From the NCBI GenBank assembly GCA_030447725.1, contig JAUJOQ010000001.1:780823-844822 (forward strand): 64,000 nucleotides of DNA. Reading direction: 5' to 3'. A program made the position numbers and the translations under genes. The notes under the pieces were generated by a model. It had not been told where the DNA came from. It was given only the letters and a program-made list of their open reading frames with translations, and did not search any database. Positions 34,679 to 42,993 of the stretch are shown here, piece after piece. Numbering within the stretch: the first letter of the stretch is position 1; every line of letters starts with the position of its first letter. This DNA comes from Thermoleophilaceae bacterium (GTDB lineage: Bacteria; Actinomycetota; Thermoleophilia; Solirubrobacterales; Thermoleophilaceae).

Positions 34679-36067
34679 GTGCGCGCGAAACGAAGGAGCT
34701 GCTCGAGCCACCGCGAATCAGTGTGGGTGCCGCCCACGAAAGCCGACCAGCCGGCGTCCGACGACGAAAGCGGTCAGCGCACCGTCCTCGTCATCGGCGA
34801 CGGGGATTTGAGCGACGAGACAGCGCGGGCGCTGGAGGCGTTGGACGCTCGCGTCTGCCGCCTGCGCGAGCCGAGCGAGGGCAACGTCCGGGAGGCGCTC
34901 GAAGACGGCGTCGACTCGGTTGCCATCGTCGCGCGGGCGGACGCGATCGTGCTCCGGATGGCGCTGATGGTCAGAGCGGTCTCCGAGGATGTCCCGCTTC
35001 TGCTCACGATCTTCGATCAGACGATGGCCGAGGAGGTGGCCCGGGAGTGGCCCAACGCGCACGTGACCTCGCTCGCGGACATCGTCGCGCCGTCGCTCGC
35101 CGGGCCTTGCATCGCCAAGCGCTTCACGGCCGTCACCGTCGACGACGGTCAGCCGGTCGGACTGATCGAACGCGACGGCGAGGTGCAAGAGCAGCCGATC
35201 GTGGCGCCCAAGCCCCACCCGATCCAGGCCGCTGCGCGCAGCCTCGTCTCTCCGTATGACAGGAGCGCGGGGCTGTTGCTGTTCGGCGCCCTCGGGCTGC
35301 TGTTGGCGTTCGCAATCGAAACGGTCACTGCGGTGTTCGTCCTCGACGACAACGTCGTCGACGCGACCTACGGGTCGGCCAAGACGCTCGTCACCGTCGA
35401 CCCCAACCCCAAGGTCTCCGAAGGCCCGGAGTGGTACAAGCTCTTCACCTCGGCGACGATGCTGGTGGCGTTCGTGTTCGCCGCCGGCTTCACGGCGGGC
35501 CTGGTCAACCGGGTGATCGACCGGCGCCTCACCGGCGTGCTCGGACGGCGGGCCGTCCCCCGCCGTGACCACGTAGTCGTCGTCGGGCTCGGCCAGGTGG
35601 GCTTGCGCCTATGCCTGCTGCTGCGCGCGTGCGGGCTCGCCGTGGTAGCCGTCGAGCGGGATGGAGAGGGCGAGAACGTCGGGCTTGCCAAGCAGGCCGG
35701 CCTGCCGGTGGTGGTGGGCCGCGGGGCCGACCAGTCGCTGCTGCGCCGGCTCTCGCTTCCCAACGCAACCGCGGTGGCCGCGGTCACTCCCGACGACCTC
35801 GAGAACATCTCGGTGGCGATGGCGGCCCGTGCCGTTCACCGTGAGATCCATGTCGTGCTGCGCGTCGGCGACGGGCAGGTCGCCAACGAGACGCGGTCGC
35901 TGCTGGGGCTCGGCCTGGTTCGCGACGTACATCGGATCGCCGCCGCGCTGCTGGCGACGATGGCCCTGGGCCGCGAAGCCGAGAGCGTCGTCTGCCTTGG
36001 CGAAGACGCCCACCTGCGCTTCCCAGACGGTCGGCTCGAGCGCGCAGCGCTCACCACGATGGAGTGA
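34679..36067 (+). CDS. Double TrkA-N (RCK-type) protein with a central membrane hairpin
   Basis: 462 residues; GTG 34679 or the in-frame GTG near 34721. The first Rossmann half begins RTVLVIGDGDLSDETARAL. A membrane hairpin (LLLFGALGLLLAFAIETVTAVFVL and ATMLVAFVFAAGFTAGLV) follows. The second Rossmann domain begins HVVVVGLGQVGLRLCLLLR with acidic VERD at the next strand end, typical for NAD. No potassium filter (T-V-G-Y-G) occurs in the loop. It is probably a nucleotide-gated ion-transport regulator or channel relative; the missing filter argues against a plain K+ channel. Confidence 0.75.
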   Translation: MRAKRRSCSSHRESVWVPPTKADQPASDDESGQRTVLVIGDGDLSDETARALEALDARVCRLREPSEGNVREALEDGVDSVAIVARADAIVLRMALMVRAVSEDVPLLLTIFDQTMAEEVAREWPNAHVTSLADIVAPSLAGPCIAKRFTAVTVDDGQPVGLIERDGEVQEQPIVAPKPHPIQAAARSLVSPYDRSAGLLLFGALGLLLAFAIETVTAVFVLDDNVVDATYGSAKTLVTVDPNPKVSEGPEWYKLFTSATMLVAFVFAAGFTAGLVNRVIDRRLTGVLGRRAVPRRDHVVVVGLGQVGLRLCLLLRACGLAVVAVERDGEGENVGLAKQAGLPVVVGRGADQSLLRRLSLPNATAVAAVTPDDLENISVAMAARAVHREIHVVLRVGDGQVANETRSLLGLGLVRDVHRIAAALLATMALGREAESVVCLGEDAHLRFPDGRLERAALTTME

Positions 36068-36125
36068 TCTGGCGGATGACAGCACCCCCCGGATCCGACA
36101 GTCCGGCTTTCGCGCTCCCGGCGGG

Positions 36126-38564
36126 TCAGTTGTCGAGGTCGAGCGCGCCGAGCAGGTTGGAGTAGTCGTCGGTCCACGAGGCGGCGCCGGGGGAGCGCCG
36201 GCAGTCGTGCCACCGGGGGTGGGGGGCGACCGCCCTCAGGTCGCGCGTGTGTCTCGACATCACCACCCAGTCCGAGCCTTCCGTCTCGGGCAGCCCGTCC
36301 CTCGCGCTTCTCCGGTCCTCCTGAGCGACGCAGGCCATCCTCGCGTCGTGTGCGAGGTTTCCGAGCACGGGCTCCAGGGCTAGGTAGCTGTTCGACACGT
36401 TGAAGGCGACGATCCCCTGCTCACGTAGCTTCGAGCGGTAGAGCTCGAGCGCCTCGCGGGTGATGAGGTGGACCGGGACGGCGTCCGAGCTGAACGCGTC
36501 GGCAACGATCAGCCCGTAGCGCCGATCGGCGGCGCGGGTCAGTCTCAGCCGGGCGTCGCCGAGGACTACGTCGAACTCTCCAGGGCACACGCGCAAATAG
36601 GTGAACCAGCGCGGGTCGCGAGCGATGCGCTCGATCGTCGGGTCTATCTCGTAGAAGGTCCAGCGCTCGCCCGGCTCGCTGTAGCAGGCGATGGAGCCTG
36701 TACCGAGGCCGATGATCGCGGCGCGCGCCGTCATGCTCGCGGGGATGGCGCTGAGCACTTGGCCGATCGGACTGCCGGGGTGGTAATAGCTGGCCGGGAT
36801 GCGCTCGCGACCGGGAGAGAGGTCTTGAGCACCGTGCGTCGTGGTGCCGTGAACGAGTCGGTGCAAGTCGCCGCCCTCGGCTGCCGTTACGCGGTAGACG
36901 CCGAAGAAGCTGCGCTCGCGATGCAGCTCCTGCAAGTCCGGGGCCGAGGCGAGCGCGACCCCCAGCACGATCGCTCCCACCGACAGGCCGAAGCGGAGCG
37001 GGCGGCGGATGAAATTGACGGCGATCCCCGCCGCCATGCCGAAGGCGAACATCTTGCCGTACTGCTGGGCGTCTGTCTCCGCCAGCCCGATCAGCGCGAC
37101 CATCACCGCGACCATCGTCCCGAGGGCCAGCGGCAGCGCGAGATCGAGCCAGCGCGCGTAGGGGCCTGGCGGGATTCGGGGCGAGCGCCTGGGCAGGCAG
37201 AGGGCCGCGAGCACGAGCGCAATCGGGTACTCGGCCAGAGAGTCGAACAGCGCCGGCGCAACGATCGCGTTGAACGCTCCGCCGAGCGCTCCCCCGAGGG
37301 AGATCAGTAGGTAGAACTCGGTGAGCCATCGCGTCGGCGGGCGGTCCTTCGCCAGCTCCCCGTGGCACACAACGGCCACTACGAAGAAGCCCACTAGGTG
37401 GACCGGCCCCAGCAGCCAGAGCGGACCGCGGACCTCCAACAGCAAGATCACCGAGATCAGCAGCACGACCGCGGGCAGTGCGAACACCATCGCCCGGTGC
37501 AGCCTGTCCGCCCGCGCGCCGGGGGCGAAGACGAGGATGAACGAGATCAGGTAGAGCGAGAGCGGCAGCGACCACAGCAGCGGGATCGGTGCGATGTCGG
37601 TCGTGATCGCCACCGTCACACCGAGCATCAGGCTCGACGGAACGAACGCGAGCCCGACCCAGCGCAAGCGCCTGGTGACCGTGGGCCGGGAAGTGAGGCC
37701 CCGAGACGCCAGCGGGCCGGCATCCGAGGCGGTCGCCGGCTCAGCTTCGGCACCCCCGTTGGCCGGGGCCGGCGGCACTCCCGTAGCCGGGCCCGGCGGA
37801 GCCTGCCGGCCGCCGTCGGGGGCATCCGCGTGCGGGGCGAGCGGCGGATCCGCGTCGCTCGCGCCCACCACGTCCCCGCTCGCCCCAGCGGCCTCCGAGC
37901 CCCGCGGCGAGCGCCACACCACGGCCGCGCACGCGAGCACCAGCAGGGCGAGCAGCGCGTAGCCCCCCGACCACAGGCGTCCCTGCTCCGCGAGGCGCAA
38001 GGACGGCTCCACGACCAGCGGATATCCGAGCAGGCCTAGCACGCTGCCGAGGTTGCTCGCGCGGTAGAGGAAATAGGGATCCGCGGCCACCGGATGATCT
38101 GTGGCGGCGAGCCACCGTTGCAGCAGCGGCGCGGTTGTCGAGACCACGAAGAAGGGAAGCCCTACCGCGACCGCCAGCAGGCCGAGCAGCCAGGGCACCG
38201 GAGTGCTGTCAGCAGGAGGGATCCAGCCGTCGGGAATGCCGATCGGCAGCACCAGCAGCGGCACGAGCAGAACCCCGAGATGCAGAGCGGCCTGGCGGTG
38301 CACGCCGAGGCGGCGGGTGCTCTCGTGCGCGTAGAGATAGCCGGCGAGCAGCGTCGTCTGGAAGAAGAGCATCGAGGTGTTCCAGACCGCCGGCGTACTG
38401 CCGAACAGAGGCAGCACGAACTTCGCGAACATCGGCTGGATGAGGAAGGTGAGCCCCGCGCTCAGGAACAGCGTGGCCGAGAAGAGCGCGACGACGCCGG
38501 ACCCACCCGCCCGCCCGCGCGAGCGTGCAGACGACCTCGGGGTCCCCTTCGGGCGTGAAGCCAT
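36126..38564 (-). CDS. Multi-pass membrane protein with C-terminal spermidine-synthase-like domain
   Basis: 812 residues. N-terminal half: membrane helices opening FSATLFLSAGLTFLIQPMFAKFVLPLFGSTPAVWNTSMLFFQ, the hallmark of fused spermidine-synthase-like membrane proteins, with a long Ala/Pro/Gly-rich insert (about residues 225-290). C-terminal part: a SAM-fold domain with IIGLGTGSIACY, YEIDPTIERIA, VVLGDARLRLTRAADRRYGLIVADAFSSDAVPVHLIT and GIVAFNVSNSYL. The family shares the polyamine-synthase fold but the substrate is not established. Convergent with the RCK gene. Confidence 0.85.
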   Translation of the reverse strand: MASRPKGTPRSSARSRGRAGGSGVVALFSATLFLSAGLTFLIQPMFAKFVLPLFGSTPAVWNTSMLFFQTTLLAGYLYAHESTRRLGVHRQAALHLGVLLVPLLVLPIGIPDGWIPPADSTPVPWLLGLLAVAVGLPFFVVSTTAPLLQRWLAATDHPVAADPYFLYRASNLGSVLGLLGYPLVVEPSLRLAEQGRLWSGGYALLALLVLACAAVVWRSPRGSEAAGASGDVVGASDADPPLAPHADAPDGGRQAPPGPATGVPPAPANGGAEAEPATASDAGPLASRGLTSRPTVTRRLRWVGLAFVPSSLMLGVTVAITTDIAPIPLLWSLPLSLYLISFILVFAPGARADRLHRAMVFALPAVVLLISVILLLEVRGPLWLLGPVHLVGFFVVAVVCHGELAKDRPPTRWLTEFYLLISLGGALGGAFNAIVAPALFDSLAEYPIALVLAALCLPRRSPRIPPGPYARWLDLALPLALGTMVAVMVALIGLAETDAQQYGKMFAFGMAAGIAVNFIRRPLRFGLSVGAIVLGVALASAPDLQELHRERSFFGVYRVTAAEGGDLHRLVHGTTTHGAQDLSPGRERIPASYYHPGSPIGQVLSAIPASMTARAAIIGLGTGSIACYSEPGERWTFYEIDPTIERIARDPRWFTYLRVCPGEFDVVLGDARLRLTRAADRRYGLIVADAFSSDAVPVHLITREALELYRSKLREQGIVAFNVSNSYLALEPVLGNLAHDARMACVAQEDRRSARDGLPETEGSDWVVMSRHTRDLRAVAPHPRWHDCRRSPGAASWTDDYSNLLGALDLDN

Positions 38565-38580
38565 GAGCGCGGGACTCTAG

Positions 38581-38897
38581 GAAAGCATCACCTCAGAGGC
38601 AGCCGCGGCACACCGGGCGGTGCCGTTGCGTCACGTCTACCGGCGGGCAGCTTCAGTCGCGCGCCGACGCCGCCGGGCGGCGACCGTCGGCGCTACGAGC
38701 TGAGCGAGGCGGCGATCTCCGAGCTGCCTGACGACCTGCTGGAGGACGCTATGAGGGAGGCCGTGCTCACGGTGGCGCTGCGAGAGCTGCACGACCCGTC
38801 GCGCGCTGCTGCCCGCGAGCGGGCGCAGGCCCTAATCGCTTGCCGGCGGAACCCCGCGTCGCTTGACGCCGTGATTAGGATCACATAAACTAAAGTT
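38581..38897. other. Gene-free stretch with an unassigned open reading frame
   Basis: Between the spermidine-synthase-like gene and the small membrane gene. A plus-strand frame encodes RRRYELSEAAISELPDDLLE and a further 40 residues (ending VIRIT) before TAA 38886-38888, but has no ATG/GTG in a good position except an internal ATG at 38752. The bases just before 38898 are AT-rich (TTAGGATCACATAAACTAAAG) and look like a promoter. Confidence 0.35.
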
Positions 38898-39125
38898 ATG
38901 CATAAGCAAACTTCCCCGAGCACACCAGGATCGCAGCGCCGCGGCGAGCTCAGCCGCCGCCACATCTGTTGCCTCTGGCTCGCCGCGGGGCTCGCCGTGC
39001 TTCCCAGCCTTCCGTTCGTCGAGTCAGAGGCGACCGCGTTCGTCCGCCTCCACAACTGGGCCACCTTCGCCGGCGGCATCGCCCTAGGCTGGATCCTCGC
39101 AAGTGCGCGTGCGTCGCTCCGCTGA
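38898..39125 (+). CDS. Small membrane protein preceding the flavoprotein
   Basis: 75 residues from ATG 38898, behind an AT-rich promoter-like stretch. A polar N-terminus is followed by two hydrophobic segments (HICCLWLAAGLAVLPSLPF and WATFAGGIALGWILASA). It ends inside the start of the next gene (overlap 39103-39125), so it probably belongs with the membrane flavoprotein. It may be a small subunit or anchor; no family recognised. Confidence 0.55.
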   Translation: MHKQTSPSTPGSQRRGELSRRHICCLWLAAGLAVLPSLPFVESEATAFVRLHNWATFAGGIALGWILASARASLR

Positions 39126-41223
39126 GCAGGCGAGCGGGGCTCACGCCGGGCGGCCGTCGGACGACGATCGCTCCCGGCGGCTCGGGCTCACGATGGCCGT
39201 GCTGGTCGTCATGCTCGCCGGGAGCGTCACCACCGCCGTACCGCTTTTTGTCGCTTCGCTTGGCAATGCGGCCCCGAGTGCCGCCGTCGTCTATTCGCAC
39301 ATCGGTTTCAGCAGCGCGTTCTTCGTTGCGCTCGGCGTGAAGCTCGTGCTGTTGGGAGCGCGCGCCGGGCCGAGCCGCGCCCGACGCCTGTGGAGCTCGC
39401 TCGTCGCGCACGTCGGGTCTGCGCTCTCGGGCTACACGCTCCTCACCGGCGGTCTCCTGATCTCGAGCTCTGCCTGGGCGGACCAGCACCTCGCTGCCTC
39501 ATTCTGGCTGCTCGCGGTGATCGGAGTGCATTCCCGCCAGTACGGTCGCCGCGCCGTCGAGCTGCTCGGCGGCGCGCTCGCTCGCAGCGGCCGGGCGCGG
39601 GGCCCCGAGCGGCCAGGCTCCCAGCCGCCAGCGGTGCGTGAGGCAACACCGGTGGGCGCGGAGGCGCCCTTGCTCGACGGCACCCGCGAGCCGTTCCAAC
39701 CTCCCGGCGAGGGCGTGCCTCGAGCAGCTTCGAAGACCGACGTGGCGCCGGCAGTGGGAGCCCGGGCGCTCGGCGCGGGCGCTCGGCGCCGGCTGGTCGT
39801 GGTCGGCACCGGGTTGGCAGGCCTCGCCGTCGTCGAGGAGGCGCTTCGTCGGCGGTCGGCCGAAAGCTGGCGCATCACCATGCTCGGCGAGGAACCGGGG
39901 CGAACCTACAACCGCATACTGCTGTCAAAGCTGCTGGCGGAAAGCTGCGATCGGCATCAGCTCGAGCCCCGTCCGGCCTCGTGGTTCGCCGCCAATGAGA
40001 TCGACGTGCGCCCCGGCTTGCCGGGGGCTTCAATCGACCTCCAGCGGGGCGCGGTGGTCGACTGCCGAGGTGGACGTCACCGCTACGAGGCGCTTGTGCT
40101 CGCGACCGGCTCGCGCCCTATCGTTCCGCCGATCCCAGGCGTCGAGGCCGGGCACGTCTTTTCCTTCCGCACCCGCACCGACGTCGAGCGGATCGCCGCG
40201 GCCGCCGCCGCGCCAGCGAGCGCGGTCGTCGTCGGTGGCGGCCTCCTTGGGTTGGAGGCGGCGGCCGGTCTGCTGGCGCGGGAGATGCAGGTGACGGTGA
40301 TCGAGGCCTCTGATCGTCTCATGCCCCAGCAGCTCGACGCCGGCGCAGCGGCCATGCTCGAGCGGGCACTCGCGCGGACGGGCGTCGGTGCGCTGGTAGG
40401 GCGCTCAGTTCGATCCGTCGAGGCCCGGTCGGTTCAGCTGGACGACGGGCAGCAGGTAGCGGCCGACCTCGTTGTCATCGCCGCGGGTATTCGCCCGGAG
40501 GTCTCCCTCGCGCGGGAGGCCGGAATCGAAACCCGGCGAGGGATCGTCGTCGACGACGAGATGGCGACAAGCGCCCCCGGCGTCTGGGCGGTCGGCGAGT
40601 GTGCTGAGCACCGCGGCTCGGTCTACGGACTGTGGGCACCGCTGCTCGACCAGGCACGAGTCGCCGGGGCGTCCCTGAGCGGCTCGCCGGGGGCATTTGC
40701 CGGAGCGGTCGTTTCGACCACTCTCAAGGTCGTTGGGGTGAGCGTCTTCGCGGGCGGCTCGCAGGCGGCCGGACCGGGACAGCGCGAGGTCGCCTGGAGT
40801 GACGACGAGCGGGGAACCTACGCCAAGCTCGTACTGAATGGCGACCGCCCGGTCGGAGCGCTCGCAATCGGCGACGAAGCGCTCGGGCGAGAGTTCGCAC
40901 GGATGCTGAGCACCGGTGAGGCATCGGCCGAGCTCCTCGCCGCGATCACCCCGTCGAAGACCGCCTCACTGCCGCTTGAGCAGCCGCCGAGCGTTGCGCA
41001 CTCGGACCCCGGAGCCCCGTCGGACCCCGTTCGCAGCGAGAACATGTCGCGCGAGACGGAACTCGTCTGCCTGTGTCGGCAAGTAACGCGCGGAGAGATC
41101 GTCCGCGCGATCCGCGTCGGCGGCCTGAGCACGCGAGGTGACGTCGCACGGGCAACCGGCGCGTCGGCTGGTTGCGGCTCGTGCGGTCCGCAGGTCGAGG
41201 CGCTGATCGCGCTGGCCTCGTGA
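39103..41223 (+). CDS. Membrane-anchored NirB-type FAD oxidoreductase with C-terminal BFD-like [2Fe-2S] domain
   Basis: 706 residues. Residues about 28-155 form four membrane helices with histidines near the ends (VVYSHIGFSS, LVAHVGSALSGYTLL, ADQHLAASFWLLAVIGVHSRQYG), compatible with a heme-binding or quinone-facing domain. After a linker, a nitrite-reductase-type flavoprotein follows: VVVGTGLAGLAVVEEAL, LVLATGSRPIVPPIPG, VVVGGGLLGLEAAAGLL, GVWAVGECAEH. The C-terminus has CLCRQVTRGEIVRAI and GASAGCGSCGPQV, the four cysteines of a BFD-like [2Fe-2S] domain. An electron-transfer enzyme moving electrons between NAD(P)H and a membrane acceptor is inferred. No siroheme domain is present. Confidence 0.8.
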   Translation: MRVRRSAEQASGAHAGRPSDDDRSRRLGLTMAVLVVMLAGSVTTAVPLFVASLGNAAPSAAVVYSHIGFSSAFFVALGVKLVLLGARAGPSRARRLWSSLVAHVGSALSGYTLLTGGLLISSSAWADQHLAASFWLLAVIGVHSRQYGRRAVELLGGALARSGRARGPERPGSQPPAVREATPVGAEAPLLDGTREPFQPPGEGVPRAASKTDVAPAVGARALGAGARRRLVVVGTGLAGLAVVEEALRRRSAESWRITMLGEEPGRTYNRILLSKLLAESCDRHQLEPRPASWFAANEIDVRPGLPGASIDLQRGAVVDCRGGRHRYEALVLATGSRPIVPPIPGVEAGHVFSFRTRTDVERIAAAAAAPASAVVVGGGLLGLEAAAGLLAREMQVTVIEASDRLMPQQLDAGAAAMLERALARTGVGALVGRSVRSVEARSVQLDDGQQVAADLVVIAAGIRPEVSLAREAGIETRRGIVVDDEMATSAPGVWAVGECAEHRGSVYGLWAPLLDQARVAGASLSGSPGAFAGAVVSTTLKVVGVSVFAGGSQAAGPGQREVAWSDDERGTYAKLVLNGDRPVGALAIGDEALGREFARMLSTGEASAELLAAITPSKTASLPLEQPPSVAHSDPGAPSDPVRSENMSRETELVCLCRQVTRGEIVRAIRVGGLSTRGDVARATGASAGCGSCGPQVEALIALAS

Positions 41224-41326
41224 CGGCGAACAGGGAGACGGATGCGTGGCCGAGCGCGGCGCGCGCGCCGCCGGCACCGCCGTGGTGAATCGAGCTCGAC
41301 GAGAAATGATCGAACAAGGAGAAGAC

Positions 41327-41752
41327 ATGAACACACTGAGATGGTCCACCCGGCGGAGCCTGGCCGTCGCGCTCTTGGGAGCATTCGCCGCTCTTGGGCC
41401 CGCCGGCGCCCTGGCCCACATGCAATCGACCAGCGATTCCGAGCCCCCCAGAGTCGACGCCGTAACAGTGGTCGACGCGAGCACGATCCTCGTGACATTC
41501 AACGAAGCTCTCGCCAACGACACCGTCGACCTCGCGTCACGGCACTTCTACGTCGAGCATCTGAACGCGGATTCGCCCCATACGCACGAGGCCTCGGCTT
41601 TGGCACTGAGCTCGGACGGGACGAGGGTCAAGGTGTCGCTGGCCAGAGCGCTCCACCTGGATCGGAGCATGCCGCTGATCATCGACAACGTCGCCGACCT
41701 CGCGGGCAACGTGGTCTCGGACAAGGAGACGATCAAGTACGAAGGCGGCTAG
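41327..41752 (+). CDS. Secreted Ig-like/CopC-like protein
   Basis: 141 residues from ATG 41327, with AAGGAGAAGAC upstream. Signal peptide with core SLAVALLGAFAALGPAGALA; the mature chain begins at HMQSTSDSEPP. The domain is a beta sandwich: VDAVTVVDASTILVTFNEALA, DLASRHFYVEHLNADSPHTHEASA, VKVSLARALHLDRSMPLIIDNVADLAGNV. This is the Ig-like fold used by CopC-type and bacterial big-5 domains. The N-terminal His of the mature chain and the HTH motif could bind copper. The next gene is a multicopper oxidase, so periplasmic copper delivery is possible. Confidence 0.7.
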   Translation: MNTLRWSTRRSLAVALLGAFAALGPAGALAHMQSTSDSEPPRVDAVTVVDASTILVTFNEALANDTVDLASRHFYVEHLNADSPHTHEASALALSSDGTRVKVSLARALHLDRSMPLIIDNVADLAGNVVSDKETIKYEGG

Positions 41753-41916
41753 CCGCCTGAGGCGGGCTAGCCGCGGCGTTCGCGGTGTCACGAGGCAGCG
41801 GGCCGATGGCGACGAGTCCTTCCGCTGGACTCGTGTCACCGGACGTGCGAAGTCAATAGCGGCGATGGGGCAACAACCTGGATGTGGTGTTACGAAACTG
41901 TGCTTTACTACAGGCC

Positions 41917-42993
41917 ATGAAAAAGATCAGCCGACGACGACTCTTGGCGGGCGGCGCCGTGGCGGGCGCTGCGCTTCCGCTTCTGCACGAGGGCGTCCCC
42001 CACAACGGAGTGCATAGCCGCTTTGCCGCGACCGCTGCGCCGCCCGACCACGGATCCGGCCAAGCAGGCGCCCGGCCGACCTCGGCCAGCCACGGCGGCG
42101 GGAACAAGGGGCCGACCTTCAAGCACGGCGATGTCGTCGACCACGCCGCCAACGGCTTCAACCCGACCGACATCCTGCGCGACTTCGACTACGGCAAGAC
42201 GCGCCGCCTGCCGAGCGGGCGGTTGTTGCGCGAGTGGGAGATCGTCGCCGAGGACAAGGAGATCGAGGTCGCTCCGGGGGTCAAGTTCCCGGCCTGGACC
42301 TACAACGGCCGCATTCCCGGCCCGACGATTCGCGCTAACGAGGGCGAGTTGTTGCGGGTGCGTTTCGTGAACGGCTCAGAGCATCCGCACACGATGCACT
42401 TCCACGGCTTCCATGCGCCCGAGATGGACGGAGTCCCCGAGTCGGGCGACGGGATGATCGCCCCCGGCAAGAGCACGACCTATGAGTTCGAGGCCGAGCC
42501 GTTCGGGCTTCATCTCTACCACTGCCACGTCGGACCGCTCGCCGAGCACATCGCGCGTGGCCTCTACGGCGCCTACATCGTCGATCCCAAGCAGGGCCGG
42601 CCCGAGGCCGACGAGATGGTGATGGTGATGAACGGCTTCAACACGAACTTCGACTTCGAGGGCAACCAGGTATACGCCGTGAACACGGTGGCCTTCCACC
42701 ACGTCAACGAGCCGATCGAGGTTCGCCGCGAGGACCTGGTGCGGATCTATCTCGTCAACGCGCTCGAGTTCGACCCGATCAACTCCTTTCACACCCACGC
42801 GACCTTCTTCGACTACTACCCGACGGGCACGAAGCTCGAGCCGCGCGACTTCACCGACGTCGTCATGCTCGGCCAGGCGGAGCGCGGGATCTGCGAGCTG
42901 CGCTTCAAGGGCGACGGCGAGTTCATGTTCCACGCCCACAAGACCGAGTTCGCAGAGCTCGGCTGGATGGGCTTCTTCAAGGTGTCCGCATGA
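41917..42993 (+). CDS. Two-domain multicopper oxidase with Tat signal
   Basis: 358 residues from ATG 41917. The N-terminus MKKISRRRLLAGGAVAGAALP is a twin-arginine signal. Copper sites: HTMHFHGFHAPEMDG, HLYHCHVGPLAEHI, SFHTHATFFDYY and EFMFHAHKTEFAELGWMGF give the paired HxH and HCH motifs of a small laccase or nitrite-reductase-like trimeric oxidase. It should oxidise metal ions or phenols outside the membrane. Its stop overlaps the ZIP-transporter start (ATGA), linking oxidation to metal uptake. Confidence 0.9.
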   Translation: MKKISRRRLLAGGAVAGAALPLLHEGVPHNGVHSRFAATAAPPDHGSGQAGARPTSASHGGGNKGPTFKHGDVVDHAANGFNPTDILRDFDYGKTRRLPSGRLLREWEIVAEDKEIEVAPGVKFPAWTYNGRIPGPTIRANEGELLRVRFVNGSEHPHTMHFHGFHAPEMDGVPESGDGMIAPGKSTTYEFEAEPFGLHLYHCHVGPLAEHIARGLYGAYIVDPKQGRPEADEMVMVMNGFNTNFDFEGNQVYAVNTVAFHHVNEPIEVRREDLVRIYLVNALEFDPINSFHTHATFFDYYPTGTKLEPRDFTDVVMLGQAERGICELRFKGDGEFMFHAHKTEFAELGWMGFFKVSA

